Shown here in pieces: positions 50,662 to 59,948 of a DNA stretch of 64,000 nt; within the stretch, counting starts at the first letter, position 1, and the number at the start of each line of letters is the position of its first letter. Below the pieces are notes generated by a model. It was not told the DNA's origin and did no database searches. It saw only the letters and a program-made list of their open reading frames with translations. The stretch spans positions 186,001-250,000 of the forward strand of contig NZ_JABRXE010000001.1 of NCBI RefSeq assembly GCF_018982945.1, written 5' to 3'. Made by a program: the position numbers and the translations under genes. Source of the DNA: Anaerostipes faecalis. Lineage in GTDB: Bacteria > Bacillota > Clostridia > Lachnospirales > Lachnospiraceae.

Positions 50662-51123
50662 ATGTATCGCAAGGATGGTATTTTTTCATTATTAGGGAAA
50701 ATAAATCATAGAAATTTTGTATATGGCATGCGCCTTTTAAAAGGAGAAAATGTTCATCCAGGTCAGATGCCATTACTTGTTACCCTTAGTAACAAAGACG
50801 GACTTGTCCAAAGAGAGCTGGCAAGAAAACTGGGTGTGAAACCGTCAACATTAAATGTAATGGTAGGGAGGCTTGAAAAAAACGGAATGATTATTAAAAA
50901 GCAGGATCCCGATGACCAGAGAAAGAGTCGGATTTTCATTTCCGAAAAAGGAAGATCCATTGTGGAGTCCATCAAAGAGAGGGCTGATAACATAAATACA
51001 CATGTGGAAGATTTCCTTACGGAAGAGGAGAAAAAAGAGCTTAGAAGGCTTCTTACAAAATTAGATGATTGTTTAAAGCAGCGAATAGAACTTGAATTTG
51101 GAAAGGAAGAAAACAATGCTTAA
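50662..51123 (+). CDS. MarR-family transcriptional repressor
   Basis: A 153-residue winged-helix regulator: N-terminal dimer helix, VTLSNKDGLVQRELARKLGV and KPSTLNVMVGRLEKNGMIIK as recognition helix region, wing DPDDQRKSRIFISEKG, and C-terminal dimer helices (LRRLLTKLDDCL). It is expected to bind the palindromes at 50613-50639 and repress itself and the ABC pair until a ligand binds. AAAGGAGATA precedes ATG 50662. The first ABC gene starts in its last codons. Confidence 0.93.
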   Translation: MYRKDGIFSLLGKINHRNFVYGMRLLKGENVHPGQMPLLVTLSNKDGLVQRELARKLGVKPSTLNVMVGRLEKNGMIIKKQDPDDQRKSRIFISEKGRSIVESIKERADNINTHVEDFLTEEEKKELRRLLTKLDDCLKQRIELEFGKEENNA

Positions 51124-53305
51124 ATTATTTCGATATTTAGAAAAAGCATATCTGCCTATTGCAGGAATTGTGATTCTGTTGATTATGCAGGCAACATGCG
51201 AACTATCATTGCCAACCTATACGTCTTCTATAGTAAATGTAGGTATCCAGCAGGGTGGTATTGAAGATGCGGTGCCTGAAGTAATGAGAGAAGAAACTTT
51301 TCAGGGACTTTCAATGGTAATGAAAGAGAAAGATGCAGATAAAATGAGAAAAGCTTATGAGCTTTATAGTAAAAAGCAGGTAAGTGATTCAAAATATAAA
51401 ACATATAAAGAAGGAAAGTTATATGTTCGTAAAAAAATTTCTGCAAAAGAAAGAGCAAACCTGGATAAGTCTATGGCAAAAGGTATGCTGACAATGTCAT
51501 CTCAGATGGCAAAACAGATGGCTGCTAATCCTCAGGCAGAAGCAGGTTTGAGTAAAAGTCAGAAAAAAATGATGAAACAGATGGAAAATATGAATGTTGA
51601 TGATATGCCAGACAGTATTATCAGTCAGGCAGCCATCTCTTTTGTAAAATCAGAATATAAGGCTATTGGAATGAATCTTGAAGATATTCAGACAAAATAT
51701 ATGCTGAAAACAGGTGCAATAATGATTGGTATTGCTCTTCTTGCCATGGCAGCCGCAGTATCTGTAACTTTATTGTCTGCGAGACTTGCAGCAAAATTAA
51801 GTCGTATTATAAGAGATAAGATTTTCAAAAAAGTTATGGATTTTACTAATTCAGAATTCGATAAATTTTCAACAGCTTCATTAATTACCAGAAGTACCAA
51901 TGATGTTCAGCAGATTCAGATGTTTGTGACAATGATGTTCCGAATAGTTGTATTTGCACCGGTCATGGGGATTGGAGGGATTTTTAAAGTATTGACCACC
52001 AATGCACAGATGACATGGACTATAGCAATTGGAGTAGCAGCCATTATGATGGTAATCTTTGTTTTATTTACGGTTGCTATGCCAAAATTTAAAATTCTAC
52101 AGAAGTTAATTGACCGGTTGAATCTTGTAACAAGAGAAATCTTGACAGGGTTGCCTGTTATTCGTGCATTCAGTACAGAAAAGCATGAACAGAAACGTTT
52201 TGATAAAGCCAATATGGATTTGATGAAAACCAATCTTTTTGTAAATCGTGCAATGACTTTTATGATGCCGGTTATGATGTTAATCATGAACGGACTGACA
52301 GTTTTGATTGTGTATGTAGGTGCAGGAAACATTGATCTCGGAAGGATGCAGGTAGGAGATTTGATGGCATTTATCCAGTATGCAATGCAGATTATTATGT
52401 CATTTTTGTTTATCTCTATGGTTTCCATTATGATGCCGCGTGCACAGGTAGCTGCAGAACGTGTTAATGAGGTGCTGGATATGGAGATTATGATCAAAAA
52501 TCCAGAAGAACCAAAAGAGTTTATCCCTGAAAAGAAGGGAGAAGTAGAGTTTAAGGAAGTTTATTTCTGCTATCCGGATGCTGACGAAGCAGTTTTACAT
52601 AATATCAGTTTTGTAGCACCGGCAGGGAAAACTACTGCATTTATTGGAAGTACAGGAAGTGGTAAATCTACATTGATTAATCTGATTCCAAGATTTTTTG
52701 ATGTAACAAGAGGAAGTATTTTAGTTGATGGAAGGGATATTCGAGAAGTAAAGCATGAGGATTTGTGTGAGAAAATCGGATATGTACCTCAGAAGGGTGT
52801 TTTATTCTCTGGAACTATTGAGTCAAATCTTAAATATGGAAAAGAGGATGCAACACAAGAGGAAGTAAAACGTGCAGCCCAGATTGCTCAGGCAACAGAT
52901 TTTATTGAAGAAAAAGAAGAAAAATATAAGTCTCCGATTGCACAGGGAGGAACCAATGTATCTGGTGGACAGAAGCAGCGTTTGTCTATTGCAAGAGCAG
53001 TAGCAAAAGATCCGGAAATATATATTTTTGATGATAGTTTTTCTGCACTGGATTATAAGACAGATTTAGCACTGCGAAATGCATTGGAGAAGGAAACCCA
53101 TGGAAGTACAAAGTTAATTGTTGCACAAAGAATTAGCACCATTCTTCATGCGGATCAGATTATTGTTCTTGATGAAGGAAATATCGTGGGAAAAGGTACC
53201 CATGAGGAATTATTGGAAACATGTCCGGTATATCAGCAGATTGCAAAATCACAATTGTCTGAAGATGATCTTAAGAAGGCAAAGGGGGTGTCAGCACATG
53301 AGTAA
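51116..53305 (+). CDS. ABC exporter half-transporter with large outer insert
   Basis: The 729-residue protein joins a six-helix membrane domain to an ABC ATPase. An insert of about 145 residues between the first two helices (about 45-190) is Met/Lys-rich and probably outside the cell (AKGMLTMSSQMAKQMAANPQ). ATPase motifs: GSTGSGKST, SGGQKQRLSIARAV, IYIFDDSFSALD. It pairs with the next gene as a heterodimer of the type seen with MarR regulators (multidrug or peptide export). It lacks the catalytic Glu after Walker B (Asp-Asp-Ser), so this may be the degenerate site. GGAAAGGAAG precedes ATG 51116, which overlaps marR by 8 bases; 51092 is in frame but lacks a site. Confidence 0.9.
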   Translation: MLKLFRYLEKAYLPIAGIVILLIMQATCELSLPTYTSSIVNVGIQQGGIEDAVPEVMREETFQGLSMVMKEKDADKMRKAYELYSKKQVSDSKYKTYKEGKLYVRKKISAKERANLDKSMAKGMLTMSSQMAKQMAANPQAEAGLSKSQKKMMKQMENMNVDDMPDSIISQAAISFVKSEYKAIGMNLEDIQTKYMLKTGAIMIGIALLAMAAAVSVTLLSARLAAKLSRIIRDKIFKKVMDFTNSEFDKFSTASLITRSTNDVQQIQMFVTMMFRIVVFAPVMGIGGIFKVLTTNAQMTWTIAIGVAAIMMVIFVLFTVAMPKFKILQKLIDRLNLVTREILTGLPVIRAFSTEKHEQKRFDKANMDLMKTNLFVNRAMTFMMPVMMLIMNGLTVLIVYVGAGNIDLGRMQVGDLMAFIQYAMQIIMSFLFISMVSIMMPRAQVAAERVNEVLDMEIMIKNPEEPKEFIPEKKGEVEFKEVYFCYPDADEAVLHNISFVAPAGKTTAFIGSTGSGKSTLINLIPRFFDVTRGSILVDGRDIREVKHEDLCEKIGYVPQKGVLFSGTIESNLKYGKEDATQEEVKRAAQIAQATDFIEEKEEKYKSPIAQGGTNVSGGQKQRLSIARAVAKDPEIYIFDDSFSALDYKTDLALRNALEKETHGSTKLIVAQRISTILHADQIIVLDEGNIVGKGTHEELLETCPVYQQIAKSQLSEDDLKKAKGVSAHE

Positions 53306-55130
53306 TGGAAGAAGAAGAGGACCGATGGGTCATGGACATGGACCGGCAATGGCAGGTGAAAAAGCGAAAGACCTAAAAGGAACTATGGTGAAGCTGCTGA
53401 AATATATTCGAAAATATTATGTGCCTATTTTGTTTGTTATTGTTTTCGCAATTGCAAGTACAATATTTAATATTGTTGGACCAACTATTTTAGGAGATGC
53501 TACAACAGAAATATTTAATGGATTGATGAGAAAAGTCAGTGGAAGCGGTGGAATTGATTTTGATAAAGTAACCGGGATTCTGATGACACTTATGGGATTA
53601 TATGTAATCAGTGCAGTGTTCTCATTTGTTCAAGGACTGATCATGACTCATGTATCCAATAATATTACTTATCAGATGAGAAAGGATATTTCAGAGAAAA
53701 TTCACAGAATGCCGATGAAATATTTTGAAAGTAGAACTTATGGAGAGGTACTTTCTCGTGTAACCAATGATATTGATACACTTGGTCAGAGTTTGAACCA
53801 GAGTATGACACAGATTATTACATCTGCAACACAGATTATAGGTGTTGTTATTATGATGGTTCGTATTAATATTCCAATGACAGTTGTGGTACTTTTAACA
53901 TTGCCATTGTCTATGGGGCTGATTGGAGCAATAATGGGAAAATCCCAGCCATATTTCAAGGCACAGCAAAAGCATCTTGGAGAATTAAATGGGCAGGTTG
54001 AAGAAATTTACAGTGGACATAATATAGTGAAAGCCTTTAATAAAGAAAAAAGTGTTATTAAAGATTTTGAGGAAGTCAATGGGCAGCTGTATCATTCTGC
54101 CTGGAAATCACAATTTTTCTCAGGTGCAATGATGCCGTTAATGCAGTTCGTAGGAAACCTTGGTTATGTACTGGTGGCAATTCTTGGCGGATTTATGGTT
54201 GTTAAAAATACAATTGAAGTAGGACAGATTCAGTCTTTCATACAATATGTAAGAAGCTTTAATCAGCCAATTACCCAGCTGGCACAGGTTGGGAATATGA
54301 TGCAGACAACTGCAGCTGCAGCAGAACGTGTTTTTGAATTTCTGGAGGAAGAGGAAGAAAAAGAGGTAGCAGAAAATCTGGTGCCAATTGAATCTCTAAA
54401 TGGAAATGTAACTTTCGAGCATGTTCATTTTGGATATAATCCGGAACAGACAATTATCAATGATTTTTCTGTAGACGTAAAAGAAGGACAAAAAGTGGCC
54501 ATTGTCGGACCAACAGGAGCAGGAAAGACCACATTGATTAAACTTTTAATGAGATTTTATGATGTTAATGGAGGAGCAATTAAGATTGACGGACATGATA
54601 TAAGAGAATTTATCAGAAGTGATATACGTCAGATGTTTGGAATGGTTCTTCAGGATACATGGCTTTATAATGCATCCATTCGTGATAATATTCGATATGG
54701 AAAACTGGATGCAACAGAAGAAGAAATACAGGGCGCAGCCAGAGCTGCATTTGCTCATCATTTTATCGTGACACAGCCAGGTGGATATGATATGGTAATA
54801 AATGAAGAAAGTAATAATGTTTCTCAGGGACAAAAACAGTTATTAACAATTGCAAGAGCAATTCTGGCAGACCCGAAAATACTGATACTGGATGAAGCAA
54901 CCAGCTCTGTTGATACAAGAACAGAGGAGCGGATTCAAATGGCAATGGATAATCTGATGGAAGGACGAACCAGTTTTATCATAGCACATCGATTATCAAC
55001 CATTCGAGATGCAGATGTTATCCTTGTAATGAATCACGGAGATATTGTTGAACAGGGAAACCACGAGGAACTTCTTGCCAAAGGTGGCTTTTATGCAGAT
55101 CTTTATAACAGTCAGTTTGAGAGTGCTTAA
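53298..55130 (+). CDS. ABC exporter half-transporter (partner)
   Basis: The 610-residue partner has an N-terminal Gly/Arg/His-rich tail (RRRGPMGHGHGPAMAG), a six-helix membrane domain and an ABC ATPase with GPTGAGKTT, the signature NVSQGQKQLLTIARAI and ILDEATSSVDTRTEE with the catalytic Glu. With the previous protein it makes a heterodimeric exporter, one normal and one degenerate ATP site. The frame extends upstream to 53118, but GGGGGTG lies ahead of ATG 53298, which overlaps the previous gene by 8 bases. Substrate unknown; MarR control suggests drug or toxic compound efflux. Confidence 0.92.
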   Translation: MSNGRRRGPMGHGHGPAMAGEKAKDLKGTMVKLLKYIRKYYVPILFVIVFAIASTIFNIVGPTILGDATTEIFNGLMRKVSGSGGIDFDKVTGILMTLMGLYVISAVFSFVQGLIMTHVSNNITYQMRKDISEKIHRMPMKYFESRTYGEVLSRVTNDIDTLGQSLNQSMTQIITSATQIIGVVIMMVRINIPMTVVVLLTLPLSMGLIGAIMGKSQPYFKAQQKHLGELNGQVEEIYSGHNIVKAFNKEKSVIKDFEEVNGQLYHSAWKSQFFSGAMMPLMQFVGNLGYVLVAILGGFMVVKNTIEVGQIQSFIQYVRSFNQPITQLAQVGNMMQTTAAAAERVFEFLEEEEEKEVAENLVPIESLNGNVTFEHVHFGYNPEQTIINDFSVDVKEGQKVAIVGPTGAGKTTLIKLLMRFYDVNGGAIKIDGHDIREFIRSDIRQMFGMVLQDTWLYNASIRDNIRYGKLDATEEEIQGAARAAFAHHFIVTQPGGYDMVINEESNNVSQGQKQLLTIARAILADPKILILDEATSSVDTRTEERIQMAMDNLMEGRTSFIIAHRLSTIRDADVILVMNHGDIVEQGNHEELLAKGGFYADLYNSQFESA

Positions 55131-55182
55131 AGTCTGAATAGAAAAACTGTTTATGTCAGTATTCGATATAAGGAGGATGATT

Positions 55183-56172
55183 ATGGTACGTCTGGCAACT
55201 ATTGGTACAAATTTTATTACAGATTGGCTTATGGAAGGAGTTTTAGAGCTTCCAGATATTGAATTAGTAGCAGTATATTCAAGGAGTATGGAAAAGGGCA
55301 AGGAATTTGCTGCCAAATATGGAGTAGAAAAAGTTTATGATAACTATGAAGAAATGGCGAAAGATCCTGAAATTGACGCAGTATATGTGGCAAGTCCTAC
55401 ATGCTGTCATTATATACATTCCATTACAATGATGAACTATGGTAAGCATGTATTATGTGAAAAACCAGTTTGTTCGAATCGTAAAGAACTGGATCTTTTG
55501 ATTCAGGCTGCAAAGGATAATGGCGTTATATTTATGGAAGCAATGAAAAATGTCCATTCACCAGGATTCTATGCAATGATGGATAATCTCCATAAAATAG
55601 GAACTGTTCGGCGTGCAACCATTCAGTATTGTCAATATTCTTCAAGATATGACAAGTTTAAAAATGGGATTATTGAAAATGCATTTAATCCTAAAATGTC
55701 AAATGGGGCATTGATGGATATAGGCTCTTATTGCATTCATTTCCTTGCCAGTCTTTTTGGAGCACCGGAAAAAATACTATCAGATAGTATTATTCTGGAA
55801 AATGGTATTGATGGAGCAGGAAGTATTATAGCATCTTATGGGGATAAACAGGCAGAGTTAATGTACTCTAAGATTACAGATTCCAAACTTCCAACACAGA
55901 TTCAGGGTGAAAAGGGATGTATGATAATTGAACAATGTCCTATAATTAAGAAAATTACTATTATTTATAGAGACGGAAATAGAGAAGAACTTGAATTTGA
56001 AGGAAGAGACAATCCAATGATTTATGAAACAATGGATTTTATAAAATTAATTGAAGAAAATAATGTGGATCATGAATTCCTGAAATCTTCCTGCATCGAA
56101 ATGGATATTACAGATGAAGTGAGAAGACAAAATGGAATTGTTTTTCCGGCAGACAAGATTAGAGAACAATAA
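55183..56172 (+). CDS. Gfo/Idh/MocA-family oxidoreductase
   Basis: A 329-residue NAD(P)-dependent oxidoreductase. The N-terminal Rossmann part has LATIGTNFITDWLMEG in place of a standard GxGxxG, then VYVASPTCCHYIHSI and the catalytic-site CEKPVCSNRKEL (EKP motif); the C-terminal domain (about 125-320) has MKNVHSPGFYAMM and GALMDIGSYCIHFLASLFG. It likely acts on a sugar or inositol; no sugar operon is adjacent. AAGGAGG at 55170-55176 favours ATG 55183 over 55153. Confidence 0.9.
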   Translation: MVRLATIGTNFITDWLMEGVLELPDIELVAVYSRSMEKGKEFAAKYGVEKVYDNYEEMAKDPEIDAVYVASPTCCHYIHSITMMNYGKHVLCEKPVCSNRKELDLLIQAAKDNGVIFMEAMKNVHSPGFYAMMDNLHKIGTVRRATIQYCQYSSRYDKFKNGIIENAFNPKMSNGALMDIGSYCIHFLASLFGAPEKILSDSIILENGIDGAGSIIASYGDKQAELMYSKITDSKLPTQIQGEKGCMIIEQCPIIKKITIIYRDGNREELEFEGRDNPMIYETMDFIKLIEENNVDHEFLKSSCIEMDITDEVRRQNGIVFPADKIREQ

Positions 56173-56188
56173 AAGGAGACATTCAGTT

Positions 56189-56959
56189 ATGAAAAAGAGA
56201 CTAATTGCAGGATGTCTTATGTTTACAATGATATTCTGTGCAGGCTGCAGTACAGCAAAAAGTGAAGATTCATCCAAAACAACGACGGAAAAAAAGAAGG
56301 AAGATAAGGTTTTAGATAAATATAAAGTTCCTGAAATCAATGGTGCAAAAAAGACAGATCAGCTGGGAGAAGTATCAAAAGGAGAAACCATTGCGGTAAT
56401 GAAAGTTAAAGGATTTGGTGAAATGAAATTCAAATTCTTTTTGAAAAAAGCACCTCTGGCAGTGAAAAATTTTGTGACATTGGCAGCTAATGGATACTAT
56501 GATGGTCAGATATTCCATAGAGTTATAAATGATTTTATGATTCAGAGCGGAGACCCTACGGGAACAGGAACAGGCGGAGAAAGTATCTGGGGAAAAGAGT
56601 TTGAAAATGAAACGTCAGGTGATCTTCTTCCTTTAAGAGGCTCTATCTGCATGGCAAATGCAGGACCGGATACCAATGGGAGTCAGTTTTTTATTGTACA
56701 GGCAAAATCTGATACTGCAGAAGAAGCTTTAGATGCAGGAACTATAAAATTAACAGAAAAACAGGAAAAACTGTTTAGAGAACAAGGAGGATATCCTTCA
56801 CTTACAGGAAGCTATACAGTATTTGGACAGATGATTGAAGGATATGATATACTGGATAAAATTGCTGCTGTTGAGACACAGGATTCAGGCAGCGGAGAAG
56901 TCAGTCATCCGACAAAAGACGTGGTAATTGAAAAAATAACAATTGAAAGTGCAAAATAA
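56189..56959 (+). CDS. Cyclophilin-type peptidyl-prolyl isomerase lipoprotein
   Basis: The 256-residue protein has a lipoprotein signal (lipobox FCAGC, Cys20), a Lys/Ser-rich linker and a cyclophilin domain (about residues 68-250) with KNFVTLAANGYYDGQIFHRV, NDFMIQSGDPTGTGTGG, SICMANAGPDTNGSQFFIVQ and YTVFGQMIEGYDIL. It folds prolyl bonds of exported proteins at the membrane. AAAAGGAGA precedes ATG 56189; the frame runs back to 56132 inside the oxidoreductase gene. Confidence 0.94.
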   Translation: MKKRLIAGCLMFTMIFCAGCSTAKSEDSSKTTTEKKKEDKVLDKYKVPEINGAKKTDQLGEVSKGETIAVMKVKGFGEMKFKFFLKKAPLAVKNFVTLAANGYYDGQIFHRVINDFMIQSGDPTGTGTGGESIWGKEFENETSGDLLPLRGSICMANAGPDTNGSQFFIVQAKSDTAEEALDAGTIKLTEKQEKLFREQGGYPSLTGSYTVFGQMIEGYDILDKIAAVETQDSGSGEVSHPTKDVVIEKITIESAK

Positions 56960-56971
56960 GCAGGTGGTTTT

Positions 56972-58366
56972 ATGTTAATTGTTGGATTGGATCCATCTAA
57001 AAAAGAACCACTGTATGAACAGATTTACACTTGTATTAAAGAAGAAATCAGAACAGGAGCTTTGCCCTTTGGGTCGAAGCTCCCTTCTGCTAGAAGGATG
57101 GCGAAACACTTAGATGTAAGTAGAAATACAGTGGATCTGGCATATGGACAGCTGGTGGCTGAAGGTTATATTGAATCTAAACCCAAACGAGGATTTTATG
57201 TTTGTCAGGTGGAAGAACTGGCAGCTTTAAATATTCCAATAAAGAAAGAGGAAGAAGAGACGGAAGTTAAGGAAGAAATCATTCCTTTTGATTTCTCACC
57301 TAATGGTGTTGATATGACACAATTCCCATATCATATATGGAGAAAAATTTTAAAGGAAATAATGATTGATGACAACAGTGAGTTATTTCAAAAAGGAAAC
57401 TATCAGGGAGATCTGGAACTTCGTCGAGCTATCATGTATTATTTAAGACAGTCTCGTGGAGTACATGTAAATACCAATCAAATTGTTCTTGGTGCAGGAA
57501 TGGAAAATCTTCTTTTTGACCTTCGACAAATGCTTGGAAATCATCAGATTGTTGGAATCGAAAATCCTGTTTATCCCAATGCATATGCTATATTAAATGA
57601 ACTTGGATTTGGAATTCAGCCTGTTTCTATGGATGAAGATGGACTTAGTGTGAGTGAACTGGAGAAAACCTGTGCAAATCTTGCCTATGTCACGCCAGCA
57701 CATCAGTATCCGACAGGTGTTGTTATGCCTGTAGGCAGACGTAGTCAGCTGATTCACTGGGCAAAAGAGAAAGAAGAACGTTATATAATAGAAGATGATT
57801 ATGATAGCGAATTTCGTTATCATGGAAAACCTATACCAGCTTTGCAGGGACTGGATCAAAGTGATAAAGTAATTTACATGGGAACATTTTCAAAGGCGAT
57901 TGCACCGGCGATTCGTATCAGTTATATGGTGCTTCCCCAAAAATTAGTGCCTGTTTATAAAGAAAAATGCAGTGCATTTTCATGTTCTGTATCCAGAATA
58001 GACCAGAGGATTCTGACATTATTTCTTTCAGAAGGACATTTTGAAAAGCATCTGAATCGAATGAGAAATATTTATAAAGAAAAACACGATTGTTTATTAA
58101 AATGTATGAAGGAAATGCCGGTGGATACAAAAATTTCAGGACAGGGATCAGGACTGCATGTAATTGCTGATTTTAATATAAGCAATGATGCATCCTTTCA
58201 ACAGAAACTGGAAGCAGAAGGTGTAAAAATATATCCATTGTCAAAATATTATATCCAGGGGAAACCGGAAAAAGAACAGTATATTTTAGGCTTTACTAGA
58301 ATGGAGAAAAAGGATATCATAGAAGGAACTAGGAAGATGAAAGAAGTACTATTCCAGTTAAACTAA
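56972..58366 (+). CDS. MocR/PdxR-type regulator (GntR helix-turn-helix plus aminotransferase domain)
   Basis: The 464-residue protein has a GntR winged helix (about residues 10-78, LYEQIYTCIKEEIRTGALPF then SKLPSARRMAKHLDVSRNTV) and a fold-type I aminotransferase-like domain with YVTPAHQYPTGVVMP, EDDYDSEFRYHGKPIPALQG and PLP-binding Lys308 in GTFSKAIAP. MocR regulators sense PLP or related amines and often control vitamin B6 or GABA genes; none is next to it. GCAGGTGG precedes ATG 56972, 12 bases after the cyclophilin gene. Confidence 0.93.
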   Translation: MLIVGLDPSKKEPLYEQIYTCIKEEIRTGALPFGSKLPSARRMAKHLDVSRNTVDLAYGQLVAEGYIESKPKRGFYVCQVEELAALNIPIKKEEEETEVKEEIIPFDFSPNGVDMTQFPYHIWRKILKEIMIDDNSELFQKGNYQGDLELRRAIMYYLRQSRGVHVNTNQIVLGAGMENLLFDLRQMLGNHQIVGIENPVYPNAYAILNELGFGIQPVSMDEDGLSVSELEKTCANLAYVTPAHQYPTGVVMPVGRRSQLIHWAKEKEERYIIEDDYDSEFRYHGKPIPALQGLDQSDKVIYMGTFSKAIAPAIRISYMVLPQKLVPVYKEKCSAFSCSVSRIDQRILTLFLSEGHFEKHLNRMRNIYKEKHDCLLKCMKEMPVDTKISGQGSGLHVIADFNISNDASFQQKLEAEGVKIYPLSKYYIQGKPEKEQYILGFTRMEKKDIIEGTRKMKEVLFQLN

Positions 58367-58383
58367 GAAATGAGGAACCGAAC

Positions 58384-59772
58384 ATGTCAGAAGAAAAGAA
58401 TAGCAATGAAATAATAGAAGAAGTAGTCAATGAAGATGATCATAAGGAATTAGAGCATTACTGTTATCTTTGCAGACGTCCGGAATCAGTTACAGGAAAA
58501 ATGCTGACACTTCCAAATGATATTTATATTTGTACTGATTGTATGCAAAGGACTTTAGACTCAATGAGTCAGGGACAATTCAGTTTTATTGATGCAAGAA
58601 ATATGGATCTGGATCAAATGGATATTTCCAAATTGATGGGAGATTTTCAAAATATGCAGCCAAAACCTGCGGTTAAGAAGAAAAAGAAAGACAAGAAGGA
58701 AAAACAGCCATTAAATCTTCAGAATATTCCAGCACCTCATAAAATTAAGGCAATGCTGGATGAATATGTAATTGGTCAGGATTATGCAAAAAAAGTAATG
58801 TCTGTGGCAGTTTATAATCATTATAAACGTGTGGTGACCAACACAATGGATGAGATTGAAATCGATAAGTCTAATATGCTGATGATCGGACCAACAGGAA
58901 GTGGTAAGACATATCTTGTGAAAACACTGGCAAGGCTGCTTCAGGTGCCGCTTGCCATTACAGATGCAACATCGCTGACAGAAGCAGGCTATATCGGAGA
59001 TGATGTGGAAAGTGTTTTATCAAAATTACTTCAGGCTGCAGATAATGATGTGGAAGAAGCAGAGCATGGTATCATTTTTATTGATGAGATTGATAAAATT
59101 GCAAAAAAACAGAATACTAACAGTAGAGATGTCAGCGGAGAATCTGTCCAGCAGGCACTTCTGAAATTGCTTGAAGGTGCAGAAGTTGAAGTTCCTGTAG
59201 GAGCAACCAGCAAAAATGCTATGGTACCGCTTACAACGATGAATACTAAAAATATTTTATTTATTTGTGGAGGTGCTTTTCCAAATCTTGAGGGAATCAT
59301 TAAAAAACGTATGAGAAGGAAAACATCCATTGGTTTTGAGGCTGATTTAAAAGATCGTTTTGATAAAGCGGAGAATATCATTGCCAATGTAACCAATGAA
59401 GATTTAAGGGAATACGGTATGATTCCTGAATTTATAGGAAGACTTCCGATGGTATTTACTTTAGAAGGATTGACGAAAGATATGCTGGTCCAGATTCTGA
59501 AAGAACCAAAGAATGCGATTTTAAAACAGTATCAGAAGTTACTGGAGTTAGACGAGGTAAAATTGGAATTTGATGATGGTGCGCTGGAAGCAATTGCAGA
59601 GAGGGCATTGGAAAAGAAAACAGGAGCAAGGGCACTGAGAGCTATTATAGAAAAATTTATGCTGGATATAATGTATGAGATTCCAAAAGATGATTCTATT
59701 GGAAAGGTAGTCATTACCAGAGAATATATTGAAAATCATGGAAGTCCAGTGATTCAGCTGAGAGATCAGTAA
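58384..59772 (+). CDS. clpX: ClpX, ATPase of the ClpXP protease
   Basis: ClpX unfolds proteins for ClpP. The 462-residue protein has an N-terminal zinc finger (Cys27, Cys30, Cys50, Cys53), a Lys-rich linker (KKKKKDKKEKQPL), Walker A GPTGSGKT (residues 169-176), pore loop GYIGDD, Walker B IIFIDEIDKI, and RMRRKTSIGF and EKKTGARALRAIIE in the small domain. The linker between zinc finger and ATPase core is longer than in E. coli. clpP is not adjacent. The RBS is weak (GAGGAACCG) ahead of ATG 58384. Confidence 0.95.
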   Translation: MSEEKNSNEIIEEVVNEDDHKELEHYCYLCRRPESVTGKMLTLPNDIYICTDCMQRTLDSMSQGQFSFIDARNMDLDQMDISKLMGDFQNMQPKPAVKKKKKDKKEKQPLNLQNIPAPHKIKAMLDEYVIGQDYAKKVMSVAVYNHYKRVVTNTMDEIEIDKSNMLMIGPTGSGKTYLVKTLARLLQVPLAITDATSLTEAGYIGDDVESVLSKLLQAADNDVEEAEHGIIFIDEIDKIAKKQNTNSRDVSGESVQQALLKLLEGAEVEVPVGATSKNAMVPLTTMNTKNILFICGGAFPNLEGIIKKRMRRKTSIGFEADLKDRFDKAENIIANVTNEDLREYGMIPEFIGRLPMVFTLEGLTKDMLVQILKEPKNAILKQYQKLLELDEVKLEFDDGALEAIAERALEKKTGARALRAIIEKFMLDIMYEIPKDDSIGKVVITREYIENHGSPVIQLRDQ

Positions 59773-59779
59773 AATATCA

Positions 59780-59823
59780 AACAGACAGGTTTCTATTTAT
59801 AACAGAAACCTGTCTGTTTTTTT
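59780..59823 (+). terminator. Strong terminator after clpX
   Basis: A perfect 15-bp stem, AACAGACAGGTTTCT (59780-59794) with AGAAACCTGTCTGTT (59804-59818), followed by T bases to 59823. Confidence 0.95.
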
Positions 59824-59855
59824 ACACATATTTTCATTTTTTTTAAATGAAAATA

Positions 59856-59864
59856 TGTTATAAT
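59856..59864 (+). promoter_or_regulatory. Extended -10 promoter of fbp
   Basis: TGT then TATAAT (59859-59864) forms an extended -10, after a region with TTTTCATTTT and AAAATGAAAA arms. The -35 is weak. The fbp start is 85 bases downstream. Confidence 0.45.
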
Positions 59865-59948
59865 ATTAAAGTAAGGCAGCAAGGAGTTTTGAGGGTGAGT
59901 TTTTCCAATTGTTGCTTTTTTTATTTTTTAATAATGGGAGGTTACTTT

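Noticed and set aside
50797-50808. GGACTTGTCC inside the marR gene
   Set aside because: It matches only the inner palindrome, lacks the GCTTTGTTA tail and lies in conserved coding sequence (DGLVQ), so it is likely chance.
51916-52497. Long minus-strand open frame (193 codons) opposite the ABC transporter
   Set aside because: It mirrors the coding bias of the plus-strand gene, has no ribosome binding site and gives an Ile-rich product without family features.
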